This document shows positions 50,764-62,160 of a DNA stretch of 64,000 nucleotides, piece by piece; position 1 is the stretch's first letter, and the number at the start of each line of letters is the position of its first letter. Made by a program: the position numbers and the translations under genes. The notes beneath the pieces are model-generated. The model worked only from the letters and a program-made list of their open reading frames with translations. It was not told where the DNA came from and ran no database searches. Source of the stretch: an uncultured Hymenobacter sp. Lineage in GTDB: Bacteria > Bacteroidota > Bacteroidia > Cytophagales > Hymenobacteraceae. The DNA is taken from contig CAJYPK010000059.1 of the NCBI GenBank assembly GCA_913776615.1, positions 124,001-188,000 of the forward strand. The letters are read 5' to 3'.

Positions 50764-51369
50764 TTACTTCGCCAGTTGCAGTAAAAGCAGCGTGGCCACG
50801 CCCAGCGCCGCGCCGCTCACGGTGAGTACCCAGTCGCGCCGGGCCACACCCACGATGCGCAGCAGCACGAAGCCCAGCAGTAAGATAATGCTTACCACCA
50901 GCAATTGACCAAGTTCCACGCCCAGGTTGAAGGATAGCAACTCGGTCACCGGGCGGCTTTTAGTCCCCAGCAGCTCGCGCAGGTAGCTCGAAAAGCCCAG
51001 GCCGTGAATGAGACCAAAGGCGGCGGCCAGCGCGTTGGGCGCGGCCCAGAGCACGGGCGGCTCGCGGCGCGACGAATGCCGGGCCAGCGCCGGCCCCGCC
51101 TGCTTCATATTGACCAGCGCCGTGAGGATGATGGTCACCGGAATCAGGGCCTCGATGAGGGGCGCATTTACCCCCACAATCCCCAGCGTAGCCAGCGCCA
51201 GCGTAATGGAGTGCCCCACCGTAAAACTCGTAACCAGGGCCACCACGCGCCGCCAATCGGCCAGCACGTAGGGCGCACACAGCGCCAGCAAAAACGTGAG
51301 GTGGTCGGTTGCCTGCCAACTGCAAATATGCAGGAACCCCAGCTGAAGGTAAGTAGCGAAGACGGACAT
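50764..51369 (-). CDS. HupE/UreJ-like membrane protein
   Basis: The start at 51369 (MSVFATYLQLGFLHICSW) is preferred, three residues inside the longest frame. About 201 residues with six or seven hydrophobic segments: HICSWQATDHLTFLLALCAPYVL contains the conserved His/Asp pair near the N-terminus (HxxxxxDHLTF), GHSITLALATLGIV and LGLIHGLGFSSYLREL follow. This is the HupE/UreJ family, implicated in nickel or cobalt transport. No urease or hydrogenase genes are near. Inner membrane. Confidence 0.85.
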   Translation of the reverse strand: MSVFATYLQLGFLHICSWQATDHLTFLLALCAPYVLADWRRVVALVTSFTVGHSITLALATLGIVGVNAPLIEALIPVTIILTALVNMKQAGPALARHSSRREPPVLWAAPNALAAAFGLIHGLGFSSYLRELLGTKSRPVTELLSFNLGVELGQLLVVSIILLLGFVLLRIVGVARRDWVLTVSGAALGVATLLLLQLAK

Positions 51370-51589
51370 AGCCCGCAAAATAACGGCGCGTACTGCTTAT
51401 GTTGGCTGTGGACTGTTGCTGATGCAAACACCCTGTCCCGGCCCCCCCGCCCGCGGCGCGACCGCCGACGAGGAAGAATAGCATCTACGTAATTAGCGGC
51501 TTTTAACTATTCGCTACTAGATCTTTAGCAGAGAGCCGCCAGTTAGCAGCTCTTCAGAACGGTTTGGCAGGGCATACTTTGCTTGCTGC

Positions 51590-51790
51590 CCTATCGGGGG
51601 CGCCTCACCCCCCGGCCCCCTCTCCGAAAAGGAGAGGGGGAGTCTATCGTTAGGACTTGAGGGTGGGAGGGTATGAGGTCCCCCCCTAAACCCTTACCCT
51701 CCTACCCTCACGCCCTTCTAACGGCAGGCTCCCCCTCTCCTTTTCGGAGAGGGGGCCGGGGGGTGAGGCGCCCCCGATAGGGCTCGCTGC
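51590..51790. repeat. Composite palindrome with CCCCTCTCCGAAAAGGAGAG cores
   Basis: GGGGGCGCCTCACCCCCCGG opens at about 51595 and its complement GGGGTGAGGCGCCCCCGA ends near 51775; inside are two facing CTCTCC-TTTTCGGAGAG cores and a GGGTGGGAGGGT-type insert. Shorter outer GGTTTGGCAGGGC (51556-51568) and GCCCTGCCAAAC (51789-51800) also pair partly. The rest of the 51370-51857 gap shows nothing clear. Confidence 0.75.
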
Positions 51791-51857
51791 CCTGCCAAAC
51801 TACCCTACCACCGGTGGATGCGTTGCGAGCCCGCGAACCCACGAGCGCACCGCCCCC

Positions 51858-54530
51858 CTACTGGCGCACCAGCCGCTGCACTACGGGCGGGCCAGCCGCC
51901 GTGCGGGCCTGCACGGTGTATACGCCGGGCGCTAAGTGCGAGAGGTCGAGCGCCTGGCTGCCGGCACCGGCGGGCACCGTGGCCTGGGCCACGCGCTGCC
52001 CCAGGGCGTTGTGAATGCTGAGTTGGGCGGGCTCGCGGTAGTTGCGCAGGGTAAGCGTCAGCCGGCCGTCGGGCGTGGGATTGGGATACAGTTGGATGGC
52101 GGCCTCCTGGGCGCTGGCCGTGGCGGTGATAACCTGGGCCATTCCTTTCAGTACTACGTTTTTGAGCATGGCGTAGCGCGGGGTGCCGGTGCTGCCGCAG
52201 GCCCAGTACAGGCGCAGCGTGAGGGTTTGGCCGGCGGCCAGCGTGACGCCCGTGCTGCCGCTGAGCGCGAGGCGGTAGGTATTGGTGGGGCCGCTGGTCT
52301 GGTTGGGCAGGACGAGCGGCGCGCCAAACGCGCCGTAGGCCGCGTTGGTCAGGCCCGGCCCCGTGCCGCCGCTCACGTCGGTAGAGTCACTCGCGAAGCC
52401 CGATTTGGAATACACCACCGCCAGCTTGGTATTGGAGCTGGTGTTGTAAAAGGCCGACGAAAACAGCAGCGAGTCGAGGCGCACCGGGCCGGCGGCGGTA
52501 GCCGTCACCGTAAACTGCTCGTAATAATTGCGTTTGAGCGTGCCACCCACGGCGGTCCAGGTACCATCGCCGTTGCGGGTGGCCCCCAGCGCCTGCCCGA
52601 ACGCCGTCGAGTACGCCGGAATCGTGCTCAGGGTAGTACCGTTGGACAGGTAGAGCGCCTTGAGCGTGGGGGCCGCCACCACGAGGCGGGCCGAGCGGAT
52701 GGCCGCGCTGTCCTGATTGTTCCGCGTGAGCGGCCACCAGGCGAGCGGGTCCGACTGCGGGGCGGCGGTGGCCAGGCGGTTGCCGGCCACGGCTACGCCC
52801 ACGGCGGTGGCCCCGGCGCTCGCGTGGGTGATGCTGCCGCTGGCCGCGCCGGGAGCCGCCGCGTTGAGCCGCACGCTGACCGTCGTGCTGGCCAGCGTAT
52901 TGTTGGTGGGCATCAGGGTGATGGGGGCGGCGCTGCCGCTCCAGGTAGTGCCACCATTAGTGGAAAGCTCGAAGCCAGCCGGGGGCGTAAGTACCAGGTT
53001 AGCCGTCAGGTTGACGCCCGCGAGGGTATAAGTCTGTACGGCCGAGGCCCCGGTAGTGTACTGGGTAAAGGCCGCCAGGGCGCTGCTCGACGTAGTGATG
53101 GTAGGCACCCGTGATACCACGATGCTGGGCGTGGTATGGGTCGCCAGGCCCGATTTGGTCGCTACCACGCGGTAGTAGTAGCTCGCGCCAGCGGCCGGCA
53201 GCGCATCAGTCGCCGAAAAATTATACAAAGAGTCGGTGGCCGCCGTTTGCGAGCTGATGGTGGTGAACGTACTGTTATCAGCCGAGCGCTGCAAGTCGTA
53301 CCGGATACCCGCCATCGCCCAGCTGATGTTCCACTGAATAGTAGATTGGCTGGTGCCCTTGGTGGCGCGCAGATTGGCCACGGCGATGTCGGGTGCGCGG
53401 TACGTACCAAACTCTGCCCCCAGCGCGGTGGGGCTCCAGGCGGCGGCGACCGACGCGCCGGTGGCGCTGGCCGTGCCGGTACCCAGGCCAAACATTCGGG
53501 CCAGGCTGTACTCCACCGTATCGGCGGGCGCAAATTGCCGGGCCCAGCTCACGCGCTGCGTGGTGCTTACCGCGTGCCCGTCGAAGTAGGTGCTGCGAAA
53601 TTCGGCGTTGGTGATTTTGGTGACGTCGGTACCGGCATCCCAGGTGGCCCAGCCAGCGGGCTGAATTTCGTTGATTCCCAACTTCGTGCGGGAGAAAATC
53701 ACTTTGTTGTTAGCCAGCGTGCCGGCCGCGGTGCTGAAGCCGGTGGAGTTTTGCCAGGGCCGGCCCAGGTAGTAGAGCGTAGTGCCGTCGTTGGAGGGAA
53801 TTTTGGCTTGGCGGAACAGGTAGCCGTAGGTCTGGGTAGCCGGCGTGTTGGCGGCCGTGATGTAGGAAAGTGCCGCATTCACGGTCCGCGTCTTGGCGTA
53901 GATGGTGCAATTATCGAAAATGGCAATGGCGTTGCCGAAGATAAAATCCACGTTGCCATCGATGTAGCAATCGCGGAAATAGTGCCGCGACACCGCGCCG
54001 CCGCTCTCGTAGGTGAGCAGTGTATCCTGGTTGCCCATAAAGCGGCAGTTCTTAAACGCGGCGCGGTCGGCGTAGAGGCTCACGGCCACGGCCTGCGAGC
54101 CATCGCCGTAGGAGTTGACAAACGTCATGTTCAGGGCCGAGAAATCGGTGGCGTTCACTACGATGCTGCCCGAGCCGCCGGTACCCAGCGTACCGCCCCT
54201 GCCATCGGGCGTGGTGTTGTCGTCTTGCCAGGTCAGGATAGTGTTGGCCACGCTTTGCCCGACAAATTGCAGGAAGGGCTTGTTGCTGGGCACGATTACC
54301 TTCTCGCTATAAACGCCATCCTTAATGTAGATGGTGAATACGGCCGTGCGGCCGGCGGGCGCGGCGGTCACGGCCGCCTGAATACTGTTGTAGTCGCCGC
54401 TGCCGTCCTTGGCCACGGTCAGGTCGTAGGCCAGCAGCCGGGCACTAGCCGCCAGCAGCAGTAAAAAAGTAAGGCACGCACGAAGGCGCGCCGCCGGGCC
54501 CAGGGCCGTGCGGGTAATGCTTGGAAACAT
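51858..54530 (-). CDS. Secreted pectinesterase (CE8) with T9SS sorting domain
   Basis: 890 residues. After the signal peptide (LLLLAASARLLAYD) comes a right-handed beta-helix CE8 domain: DGSGDYNSIQAAV (42-54), GNQDTLLTY with Asp 169, NVDFIFGNA with Asp 195, and LGRPWQ with Arg 257. These are the pectin methylesterase catalytic residues. Fibronectin/Ig-like modules fill about 370-770, and a T9SS domain (LYPNPTPD, LAPGVYTVQA) ends it. It removes methyl groups from pectin for the pectate lyase encoded divergently. Confidence 0.92.
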   Translation of the reverse strand: MFPSITRTALGPAARLRACLTFLLLLAASARLLAYDLTVAKDGSGDYNSIQAAVTAAPAGRTAVFTIYIKDGVYSEKVIVPSNKPFLQFVGQSVANTILTWQDDNTTPDGRGGTLGTGGSGSIVVNATDFSALNMTFVNSYGDGSQAVAVSLYADRAAFKNCRFMGNQDTLLTYESGGAVSRHYFRDCYIDGNVDFIFGNAIAIFDNCTIYAKTRTVNAALSYITAANTPATQTYGYLFRQAKIPSNDGTTLYYLGRPWQNSTGFSTAAGTLANNKVIFSRTKLGINEIQPAGWATWDAGTDVTKITNAEFRSTYFDGHAVSTTQRVSWARQFAPADTVEYSLARMFGLGTGTASATGASVAAAWSPTALGAEFGTYRAPDIAVANLRATKGTSQSTIQWNISWAMAGIRYDLQRSADNSTFTTISSQTAATDSLYNFSATDALPAAGASYYYRVVATKSGLATHTTPSIVVSRVPTITTSSSALAAFTQYTTGASAVQTYTLAGVNLTANLVLTPPAGFELSTNGGTTWSGSAAPITLMPTNNTLASTTVSVRLNAAAPGAASGSITHASAGATAVGVAVAGNRLATAAPQSDPLAWWPLTRNNQDSAAIRSARLVVAAPTLKALYLSNGTTLSTIPAYSTAFGQALGATRNGDGTWTAVGGTLKRNYYEQFTVTATAAGPVRLDSLLFSSAFYNTSSNTKLAVVYSKSGFASDSTDVSGGTGPGLTNAAYGAFGAPLVLPNQTSGPTNTYRLALSGSTGVTLAAGQTLTLRLYWACGSTGTPRYAMLKNVVLKGMAQVITATASAQEAAIQLYPNPTPDGRLTLTLRNYREPAQLSIHNALGQRVAQATVPAGAGSQALDLSHLAPGVYTVQARTAAGPPVVQRLVRQ

Positions 54531-54606
54531 ACCGGGAGAAGTGTGAGAGTGGGAAGAGGCTCAATATCACTTCATTTCTCCCTCATTCCCCGCCTCCCAG
54601 CTTGCC

Positions 54607-54641
54607 TTTATTTGCGCAAACGATGCCGGCAACGTTACCGG
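54607..54641. promoter_or_regulatory. Left copy of a 35-bp operator-like element
   Basis: TTTATTTGCGCAA, then CGATG, then GGCAACGTTACCGG, a near-palindrome with central CG as in LacI/GalR operators. Its inverted copy at 54735-54769 has only three mismatches. Confidence 0.55.
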
Positions 54642-54734
54642 CTGGGCACCGGGCACCGAGTATTTTTCCGCGTCCGAGCCCCGCCGCTGCCAACGCGGCC
54701 CGCGGGGGCAGCCAGTGTTACCCACCGGGGCAGC

Positions 54735-54769
54735 CCGGCAACGTTGCCGACATCGATTGCGCAAATAAA
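54735..54769. promoter_or_regulatory. Right copy of the 35-bp operator-like element
   Basis: Contains the perfect palindrome GGCAACGTTGCC and ends GCGCAAATAAA. It is inverted relative to the left copy, with 93 bases between, in the intergenic region of the divergent pectin genes. Confidence 0.55.
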
Positions 54770-54878
54770 CCGGACCGCGCCCCGGCATCACCGCACCGGT
54801 GCACGGTAATATTAATGACCGAAACGCCCTATCCGGCGCGGATCTACCCCGTCATTTTCTCCCACCCGCTTCTACCGC

Positions 54879-56636
54879 ATGACTCCTTTTTACTCCCGCC
54901 CGGCCCGCCTGGGCCTGGCGCTGCTGGGCCTGGCGGCCCGCCCCGCCCTTGCCCAGCTACCCGCCTTTCCCGGCGCCGAGGGCGCGGGCAAGTACACCAC
55001 CGGCGGCCGCGGCAGCACGACCACCCCAACCACGGTGTTCGAAGTTACCAACCTCAACGATGCGGGGGCGGGCAGCCTGCGCCAGGCCCTGAGCGGCACG
55101 TACCCCAGCCGCACGGTGGTGTTCCGGGTGTGCGGCACCATCCACCTGGTTACCCAATTACCCATTCCGGCCAATACTACGCTGGCGGGGCAAACCGCGC
55201 CCGGCGACGGCATTTGCGTGGCCGACAAGCAAACCAACGTCAAGGGCAACAACGTGATAGTGCGCTTCATGCGCTTCCGGCTGGGCGACCAGTACCAGAA
55301 CCTGGGCATGGTCAACGGCAGCGGCGACGAGGATGCCTTCGACTCCATCGGCGGCTACAACGGGCTGATTATCGACCACTGCACCTTCAGCTGGGGCGGC
55401 GACGAGTCGCTGACCTGCTACAAGGGTGACAATACCACCTTGCAGTGGAACATCATCAGCGAAGGCCTCAACTATTCGTACCACTTCGAAAGCGGCGACA
55501 CCGATTTTGAGCGGCACGGCTACGGCGGCATCTGGGGCGGGCGGCACGCCTCGTTTCACCACAACCTGCTGGCCCACTTGCAGGGCCGCAACCCGCGCTT
55601 CGACGGCTCGCGCAACCTAAGCCCCATCAGCGCGGGGCAGGAGAATGCGGAGTTCGTCAACAACGTCATTTACGACTGGGGGGCCTACACCGTGAACGGC
55701 GGCGAGGGCGGCAATTACAATCTGGTTAATAATTATTACAAAGCTGGTCCCAGCACCGGCACCGGCAGCAGCGCGGGCGTGGCCATCAAGAACATGATTG
55801 CCAATCCTTACAAGCAGAGCAGCCCAGCCCTGCCCTACGGCCAGTACTACATCACGGGCAACTACGTCACCAACTCGGCCTTCGTCAGCGGCCACAATTG
55901 GCGGGGCGTAGCCATGAGCGGCGGCGCGCTGAGCGATACCACGCAGTCGAAAGTCTTGCAACCCTTCGCCATCGGTACCGACGCGCTGCCCACCCAGGCG
56001 GCCCCCGCAGCCTACGCGGCCGTGCTGGCCGGGGCGGGCTGCCTACTCCCCACCCGCGACCCCATCGACCAGCGCATCGTGCAGGAAGTGCAAAACGGTA
56101 CCGGCACCATCATCGACGTGCAGGGCGGCTACGTCCACGGTACGCCCTACAGCGTTTCGCAGGTGGCTTGGCAAGTTTTGACCTGCAACACCACCGCCCC
56201 CACCGATACCGACCACGACGGGATGCCCGACGCCTACGAAACCGCCCAGGGCCTCAATCCTACCGACCCCGCCGACCGCGCCGCCCTGGCCGCCAACGGC
56301 TATTCCAACCTCGAAAATTACCTCAATAGCCTCGTAGCCAGCACGGTGCTGGCCGCTGGCAAAGCGGCCGCCCCCTCGCCGCAGCTGCAAGTTTTCCCCA
56401 ATCCCGCCCAGGTGGGCCTGGCCCTTACCGTCGCCCACCCGCCGCAAGTTGGGCCGGCGGGGCGGCTTAGCCTCTACAGCTTCGAGGGGCGCCTGGTGGC
56501 TACGGTTACCGTCGCGGCTGGCAGCACCGCCACCGCGCTGGATGTGCAGCGCCTGGCAGCGGGCAATTATCTGCTGGTGTACGAGGCCGGGCCGGGTGCG
56601 CCGCGCCTGTCTACCAAATTTGTTAAGGCCGACTAG
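54879..56636 (+). CDS. Secreted pectate lyase (PL1-like) with T9SS sorting domain
   Basis: 585 residues. Signal peptide to about residue 26 (AARPALA). A right-handed beta-helix of the pectate lyase type: FPGAEGAGKYTTGGRG, TNLNDAGAGSLRQAL, IIDHCTFSWGGDESL, HHNLLAHLQGRNPRF. An EF-like calcium loop DTDHDGMPDAYE (near 445) precedes the T9SS domain (LQVFPNPAQVG). Pectate lyases cut unesterified polygalacturonate, here after the pectinesterase acts. It is divergent from the pectinesterase gene. Confidence 0.9.
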   Translation: MTPFYSRPARLGLALLGLAARPALAQLPAFPGAEGAGKYTTGGRGSTTTPTTVFEVTNLNDAGAGSLRQALSGTYPSRTVVFRVCGTIHLVTQLPIPANTTLAGQTAPGDGICVADKQTNVKGNNVIVRFMRFRLGDQYQNLGMVNGSGDEDAFDSIGGYNGLIIDHCTFSWGGDESLTCYKGDNTTLQWNIISEGLNYSYHFESGDTDFERHGYGGIWGGRHASFHHNLLAHLQGRNPRFDGSRNLSPISAGQENAEFVNNVIYDWGAYTVNGGEGGNYNLVNNYYKAGPSTGTGSSAGVAIKNMIANPYKQSSPALPYGQYYITGNYVTNSAFVSGHNWRGVAMSGGALSDTTQSKVLQPFAIGTDALPTQAAPAAYAAVLAGAGCLLPTRDPIDQRIVQEVQNGTGTIIDVQGGYVHGTPYSVSQVAWQVLTCNTTAPTDTDHDGMPDAYETAQGLNPTDPADRAALAANGYSNLENYLNSLVASTVLAAGKAAAPSPQLQVFPNPAQVGLALTVAHPPQVGPAGRLSLYSFEGRLVATVTVAAGSTATALDVQRLAAGNYLLVYEAGPGAPRLSTKFVKAD

Positions 56637-56731
56637 CGCTGGTAGTAGCAGGCGTGAAAATGGCTGGCTGGTAAACTCCTGCCAGGGATTTACCGGGTGC
56701 ATTGGGTGGGAAGCTAGTGGCTCTTAACCTC

Positions 56732-56739
56732 TACCTTTG
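56732..56739 (+). promoter_or_regulatory. -7 promoter element of the duplicated membrane protein gene
   Basis: TACCTTTG, exact TAnnTTTG match, 33 bases before the ATG at 56772. Confidence 0.6.
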
Positions 56740-56771
56740 CACCGGTATTCTATCGTGCCACAAACCTGCCT

Positions 56772-57623
56772 ATGCGCCTTTTTTACCTCTGGCTATTCCT
56801 ACTTACTACGTTCGCTACCAACGCACAGATTGCTCCCGTTGGCAACCCTGCCCCGCCCAGGAGCCGCCTACCCGTTGCCGCTCCTGTGCTCACCCGGGCC
56901 GATACCGCCCGGGCTATTCGCAAGCTATTCCGCAGCCGACGCGGGGGTGGTATCGGCTGGCTATCAGCGGGTACGGCGGGCATTCTGGCCTCTACTCTAC
57001 CAGCTTTGCAAACCACCAGCGCCGGGGTGTGGACGCCGGGAGTGGTGGCGGGGTCGGCCTTTCTACTCATCGGCCTCAACAAACGTATTCAGTTTAGCCC
57101 CGGCCGCGAGCGGCGGGTACTGCGCGAGCTAGCGGCTACCGGCCACCTGCCCGTGAGCGTATCCCGCCGCCTGCGCGGCAATTTCGCACCGCTCTACGGG
57201 CTACCCTCCGACTATGATCCGCTGGCGGCCCCCGGCATCCGCCCGCCCAGTGCAGCCCTAAACCTGACGCCGCCCCAAGCTGCTGAAGCAGCCCGCGCCG
57301 ATACGTTGCGGGCTATCGACCGGCTATTTGCCCGCCGTCGGCGGGGCGGTAGAAAGTGGAACTACCTGGGCCTCGCCGGCTCCTTATCGATGCTGCGGGT
57401 CATCCCCAGTGCCGCTAGCAATGGTAACTCTGTCGATGGCAGCGGCGTGGCTATTCTCGCCGGTGGCTTCATCGCGGCCCCGATCGCCATCGGCCTCCTC
57501 AACCTGGCAGCCTATAGCGAAGCTCACCAGGAAGAAGTAGAGCAGGCCTATCGCTCGGGCAAGCCGCTACCCAAGCGAATCCGGCAGCGAATTAAAAAGA
57601 AAGATTTGCAGCCTTACGACTAA
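56772..57623 (+). CDS. Membrane-associated protein with internal duplication
   Basis: 283 residues with a signal peptide (MRLFYLWLFLLTTFATNAQ). Two halves of about 100 residues resemble each other: RADTARAIRKLFRSRRGGG with two membrane segments and a Gly/Ala-rich loop, then RADTLRAIDRLFARRRRGG with two further membrane segments. Each half ends in a basic helix (LRELAATGHLPVSVSRRLRG and VEQAYRSGKPLPKRIRQRI). I do not recognise a family. It is probably a periplasm-facing membrane protein with a tandemly repeated domain. A strong terminator follows. Confidence 0.65.
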   Translation: MRLFYLWLFLLTTFATNAQIAPVGNPAPPRSRLPVAAPVLTRADTARAIRKLFRSRRGGGIGWLSAGTAGILASTLPALQTTSAGVWTPGVVAGSAFLLIGLNKRIQFSPGRERRVLRELAATGHLPVSVSRRLRGNFAPLYGLPSDYDPLAAPGIRPPSAALNLTPPQAAEAARADTLRAIDRLFARRRRGGRKWNYLGLAGSLSMLRVIPSAASNGNSVDGSGVAILAGGFIAAPIAIGLLNLAAYSEAHQEEVEQAYRSGKPLPKRIRQRIKKKDLQPYD

Positions 57624-57625
57624 TA

Positions 57626-57660
57626 AAAAGCCCCGCCGACTTCACGTCGGCGGGGCTTTT
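57626..57660. terminator. Terminator, copy A (also clpB terminator relic)
   Basis: AAAAAGCCCCGCCGAC and GTCGGCGGGGCTTTT close a hairpin. The same stem is found at 58838-58871, which is the terminator of the intact clpB. Confidence 0.85.
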
Positions 57661-57948
57661 GCGTTTGCCACTACTTCTTACACGGTCGGCAGCTCCACGT
57701 TCTCGAAGTGGACTTGCCCGTCTTCGAGCACGGCTTCCACCACGGCGTCCTTGTTGACTTTACCGGCGAGAATTTCCTTGCTCAGCTCGTTCAAGATCAC
57801 GCGCTGCAACACGCGCTTGAGCGGGCGGGCGCCAAACTGCGGGTCGAAGCCCTCGCGGCCCAGGTAGTCGAGCACCTCGTCGGTGGCTTCGAGCTGGATG
57901 CCCGCCTCGGACAGGCGCTGCTGGATTTACTTGACTTGGATATCCACG
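57627..57948. repeat. Direct repeat copy A of the clpB 3' end
   Basis: 322 bases that align without gaps to 58838-59159, 12 mismatches (96% identity), offset 1,211 bases. It covers the clpB terminator and its last 90 codons. Direct repeats of this size mark the ends of an insertion or a tandem exchange. Confidence 0.9.
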
Positions 57949-57951
57949 CCT
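57678..57951 (-). pseudogene. clpB: clpB 3'-end relic
   Basis: Encodes the ClpB C-terminal D2-small segment (from IQQRLSEAGIQLEA to NVELPTV) but carries an in-frame TAA where clpB has CAA (KQIQQ) and lacks the rest of the gene. Read on the minus strand it begins in unrelated sequence after GGATATCCACG. The nonsense change and 12 substitutions show it is no longer translated as ClpB. Confidence 0.85.
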
Positions 57952-58012
57952 ATACTACGCACCTTTTCAACAGCATCCAGCGTTATCTTGCCACTTTACA
58001 ACAGCCAACTCG

Positions 58013-58249
58013 ATGAACCCGCTTGCGTCTGCCAACCACGACGAGCTTGTGGCTCAACAACTCGATAACTTAGCTAACCTAGCGGAGCGTGTAGCCTCGC
58101 AGTCCTTTAAAGAAAGCTTTCGGGCTGGGGTGATAGCGCGAGCCAAAGCTGCCAATTCTTATATAGCCTACTTGGACAAACAGGGGCGACTCATTCACGA
58201 ATGGCCTAACACGGGCGTTATCGAAGTAATGAGCACCCAGCACTCGTGA
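58013..58249 (+). CDS. Small antitoxin-like protein upstream of the zeta toxin
   Basis: 78 residues, starting MNPLASANHDELVAQQLDNLANLAERVASQSFKE, then a basic helix FRAGVIARAKAANSYIAYLDKQGRLIHEWPNTG. No domain is recognised, but its position four bases ahead of, and overlapping, a zeta-toxin gene (GTGA overlap) is that of a small antitoxin. It is contained in the 1,211-bp unit inserted at clpB. It is shorter and unlike the canonical epsilon antitoxin, so it is probably another family. If the toxin is dead it may no longer be needed. Confidence 0.6.
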   Translation: MNPLASANHDELVAQQLDNLANLAERVASQSFKESFRAGVIARAKAANSYIAYLDKQGRLIHEWPNTGVIEVMSTQHS

Positions 58250-58839
58250 GCGAAGCCCCGCCTACCATTTATGTGTTGGCTGGCCCCAACGGGGCTGGCA
58301 AAACTTCCATCTATAACCATGAGGCCGCTGACATCCCGCGCTTGAATGGTGACGCACTCTATCAGCAGCACCAAAACCTGCACGAAGTGGAAGCATTCCT
58401 GCGTTAACAACAGGAAGCATGGGTAAGCCAGAGACGCTCCTTCGTTATAGAAACTAACGCGGCCAGTGCGCGGGATTATACGCTGTTCAAGGCGTTGAAG
58501 GGAGCTGGCTATCGCCTGGAATTACGCTACGTTGGCCTAGAGTCAGTTGCTTTGTGCATAGACCGGGTAGCGCAGCGGGTACTGGAGGGCGGCCATAATG
58601 TATCGGCAGCCTTCATTGAGCAGCGCTACCACAATAGCCTGTCTCTACTCAAAACTGAGTACCGGGTATTTGATCGGATACAGCTTTACGATAATTCGGC
58701 AACCCAACCCGAAGAACTAGCTGATTTCATAGCCGGCATACCGCCTCGACGGCTAGCATCTTTGCCAGCATGGGCACAGGCTATCGTCGCACACATCACC
58801 CGAATGGAAGCTATCTACGCGAAAATGCTGAAAGCATAA
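58246..58839 (+). pseudogene. Zeta toxin, inactivated by a stop codon
   Basis: Read from a GTG at 58246 the frame gives TIYVLAGPNGAGKTSIYNHE (Walker A GPNGAGKT), RLNGDALYQQHQ, then an in-frame TAA at 58405-58407 where CAA would restore a FLRQQEA segment, and continues SFVIETNAASARDYTLFKAL, GYRLELRYVGLESVALCIDRVAQRV to KMLKA (58839), 197 residues in all. Zeta toxins phosphorylate UDP-N-acetylglucosamine. The single C-to-T change makes a truncated product of about 52 residues. A readthrough or restart at an internal ATG (58495) cannot restore the P-loop. It lies in the 1,211-bp clpB insertion. Confidence 0.85.
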
Positions 58840-58871
58840 AGCCCCGCCGACTTCACGTCGGCGGGGCTTTT
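58838..58871. terminator. clpB terminator, copy B
   Basis: AAAGCCCCGCCGAC and GTCGGCGGGGCTTT; it ends both the zeta-toxin unit and clpB. Confidence 0.9.
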
Positions 58872-58888
58872 GCGTTTGCCACTACTTC

Positions 58889-61507
<2,619 letters not shown>

Positions 61508-61644
61508 TGAATTGCTAAGCTTTGGTAGGTGCTTCGGGTGAGGAAGATTTCTACGGGGGACTTAGCAAATGGGGTGCAGAAGTGGGAAATCGGACTTTTT
61601 GGCGCATACCAACTACCTGAGTATGCAATATCACGCCATAATGT

Positions 61645-62154
61645 CTATTGCAATACCCCAAGTGCAGCTTTCGTTTTGTTGTTAAGTACAACACATGGTT
61701 TACAAAGATTAGCAATATTTTTATTAGCTAGCAAGTCACTGTTTCTAATACCACTATAGATTCTAGGCTTTTTTCTAGATGAAAAAAATGTATTGTGCTG
61801 AAAGAATGGATAAGCTCTAGAATCTAAAGAGCATATTAACCTACACCCAGACTTTATTAATAAAGCAACAATATGCTGATCATCAAAGTCATCATGTTGA
61901 ATTAACTTAGAAACCCTGGCTGCTTCAGCATCTACAATATTATCATCTAATTTTATGGCTTTATTTGCTTTTCGCAAGGCTAAAAAAACCCTTATAAGCT
62001 TTTCACCTATTTCTTTCTTATATTTACTACCCCCATATATTATCTTGCCATTCCCATTGATAATCCAATCTAAAACAGGCTTGAATTCAGCGTGATTTTG
62101 ATTATTTTTATCAAACACGTGAGACAGAACATTAGTATCAATAATTATACACAT
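61645..62154 (-). CDS. PIN-domain protein, partner of the ATPase
   Basis: 169 residues. MCIIIDTNVL (Asp 6), Glu 48 in YKKEIGEK, DDFDDQHIVALL (Asp 88, 89, 91, 92) and CSLDSRAYPFF (Asp 111) give the four acidic PIN nuclease positions. The base composition is very AT-rich, unlike the neighbours. It starts six bases after the ATPase stop on the same strand, so the two are probably co-transcribed. PIN domains are typically RNases, as in VapC toxins, but the partner is an ATPase rather than a VapB antitoxin. Confidence 0.8.
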   Translation of the reverse strand: MCIIIDTNVLSHVFDKNNQNHAEFKPVLDWIINGNGKIIYGGSKYKKEIGEKLIRVFLALRKANKAIKLDDNIVDAEAARVSKLIQHDDFDDQHIVALLIKSGCRLICSLDSRAYPFFQHNTFFSSRKKPRIYSGIRNSDLLANKNIANLCKPCVVLNNKTKAALGVLQ

Positions 62155-62160
62155 AACTCT

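Noticed and set aside
51858..56636. Full polysaccharide utilisation locus
   Set aside because: No SusC/SusD homologue is in the window; only the two pectin enzymes sit together.
58495..58839. Independent gene for the second half of the zeta toxin
   Set aside because: It is the in-frame continuation after a nonsense codon and lacks the Walker A motif; treated as part of the pseudogene.
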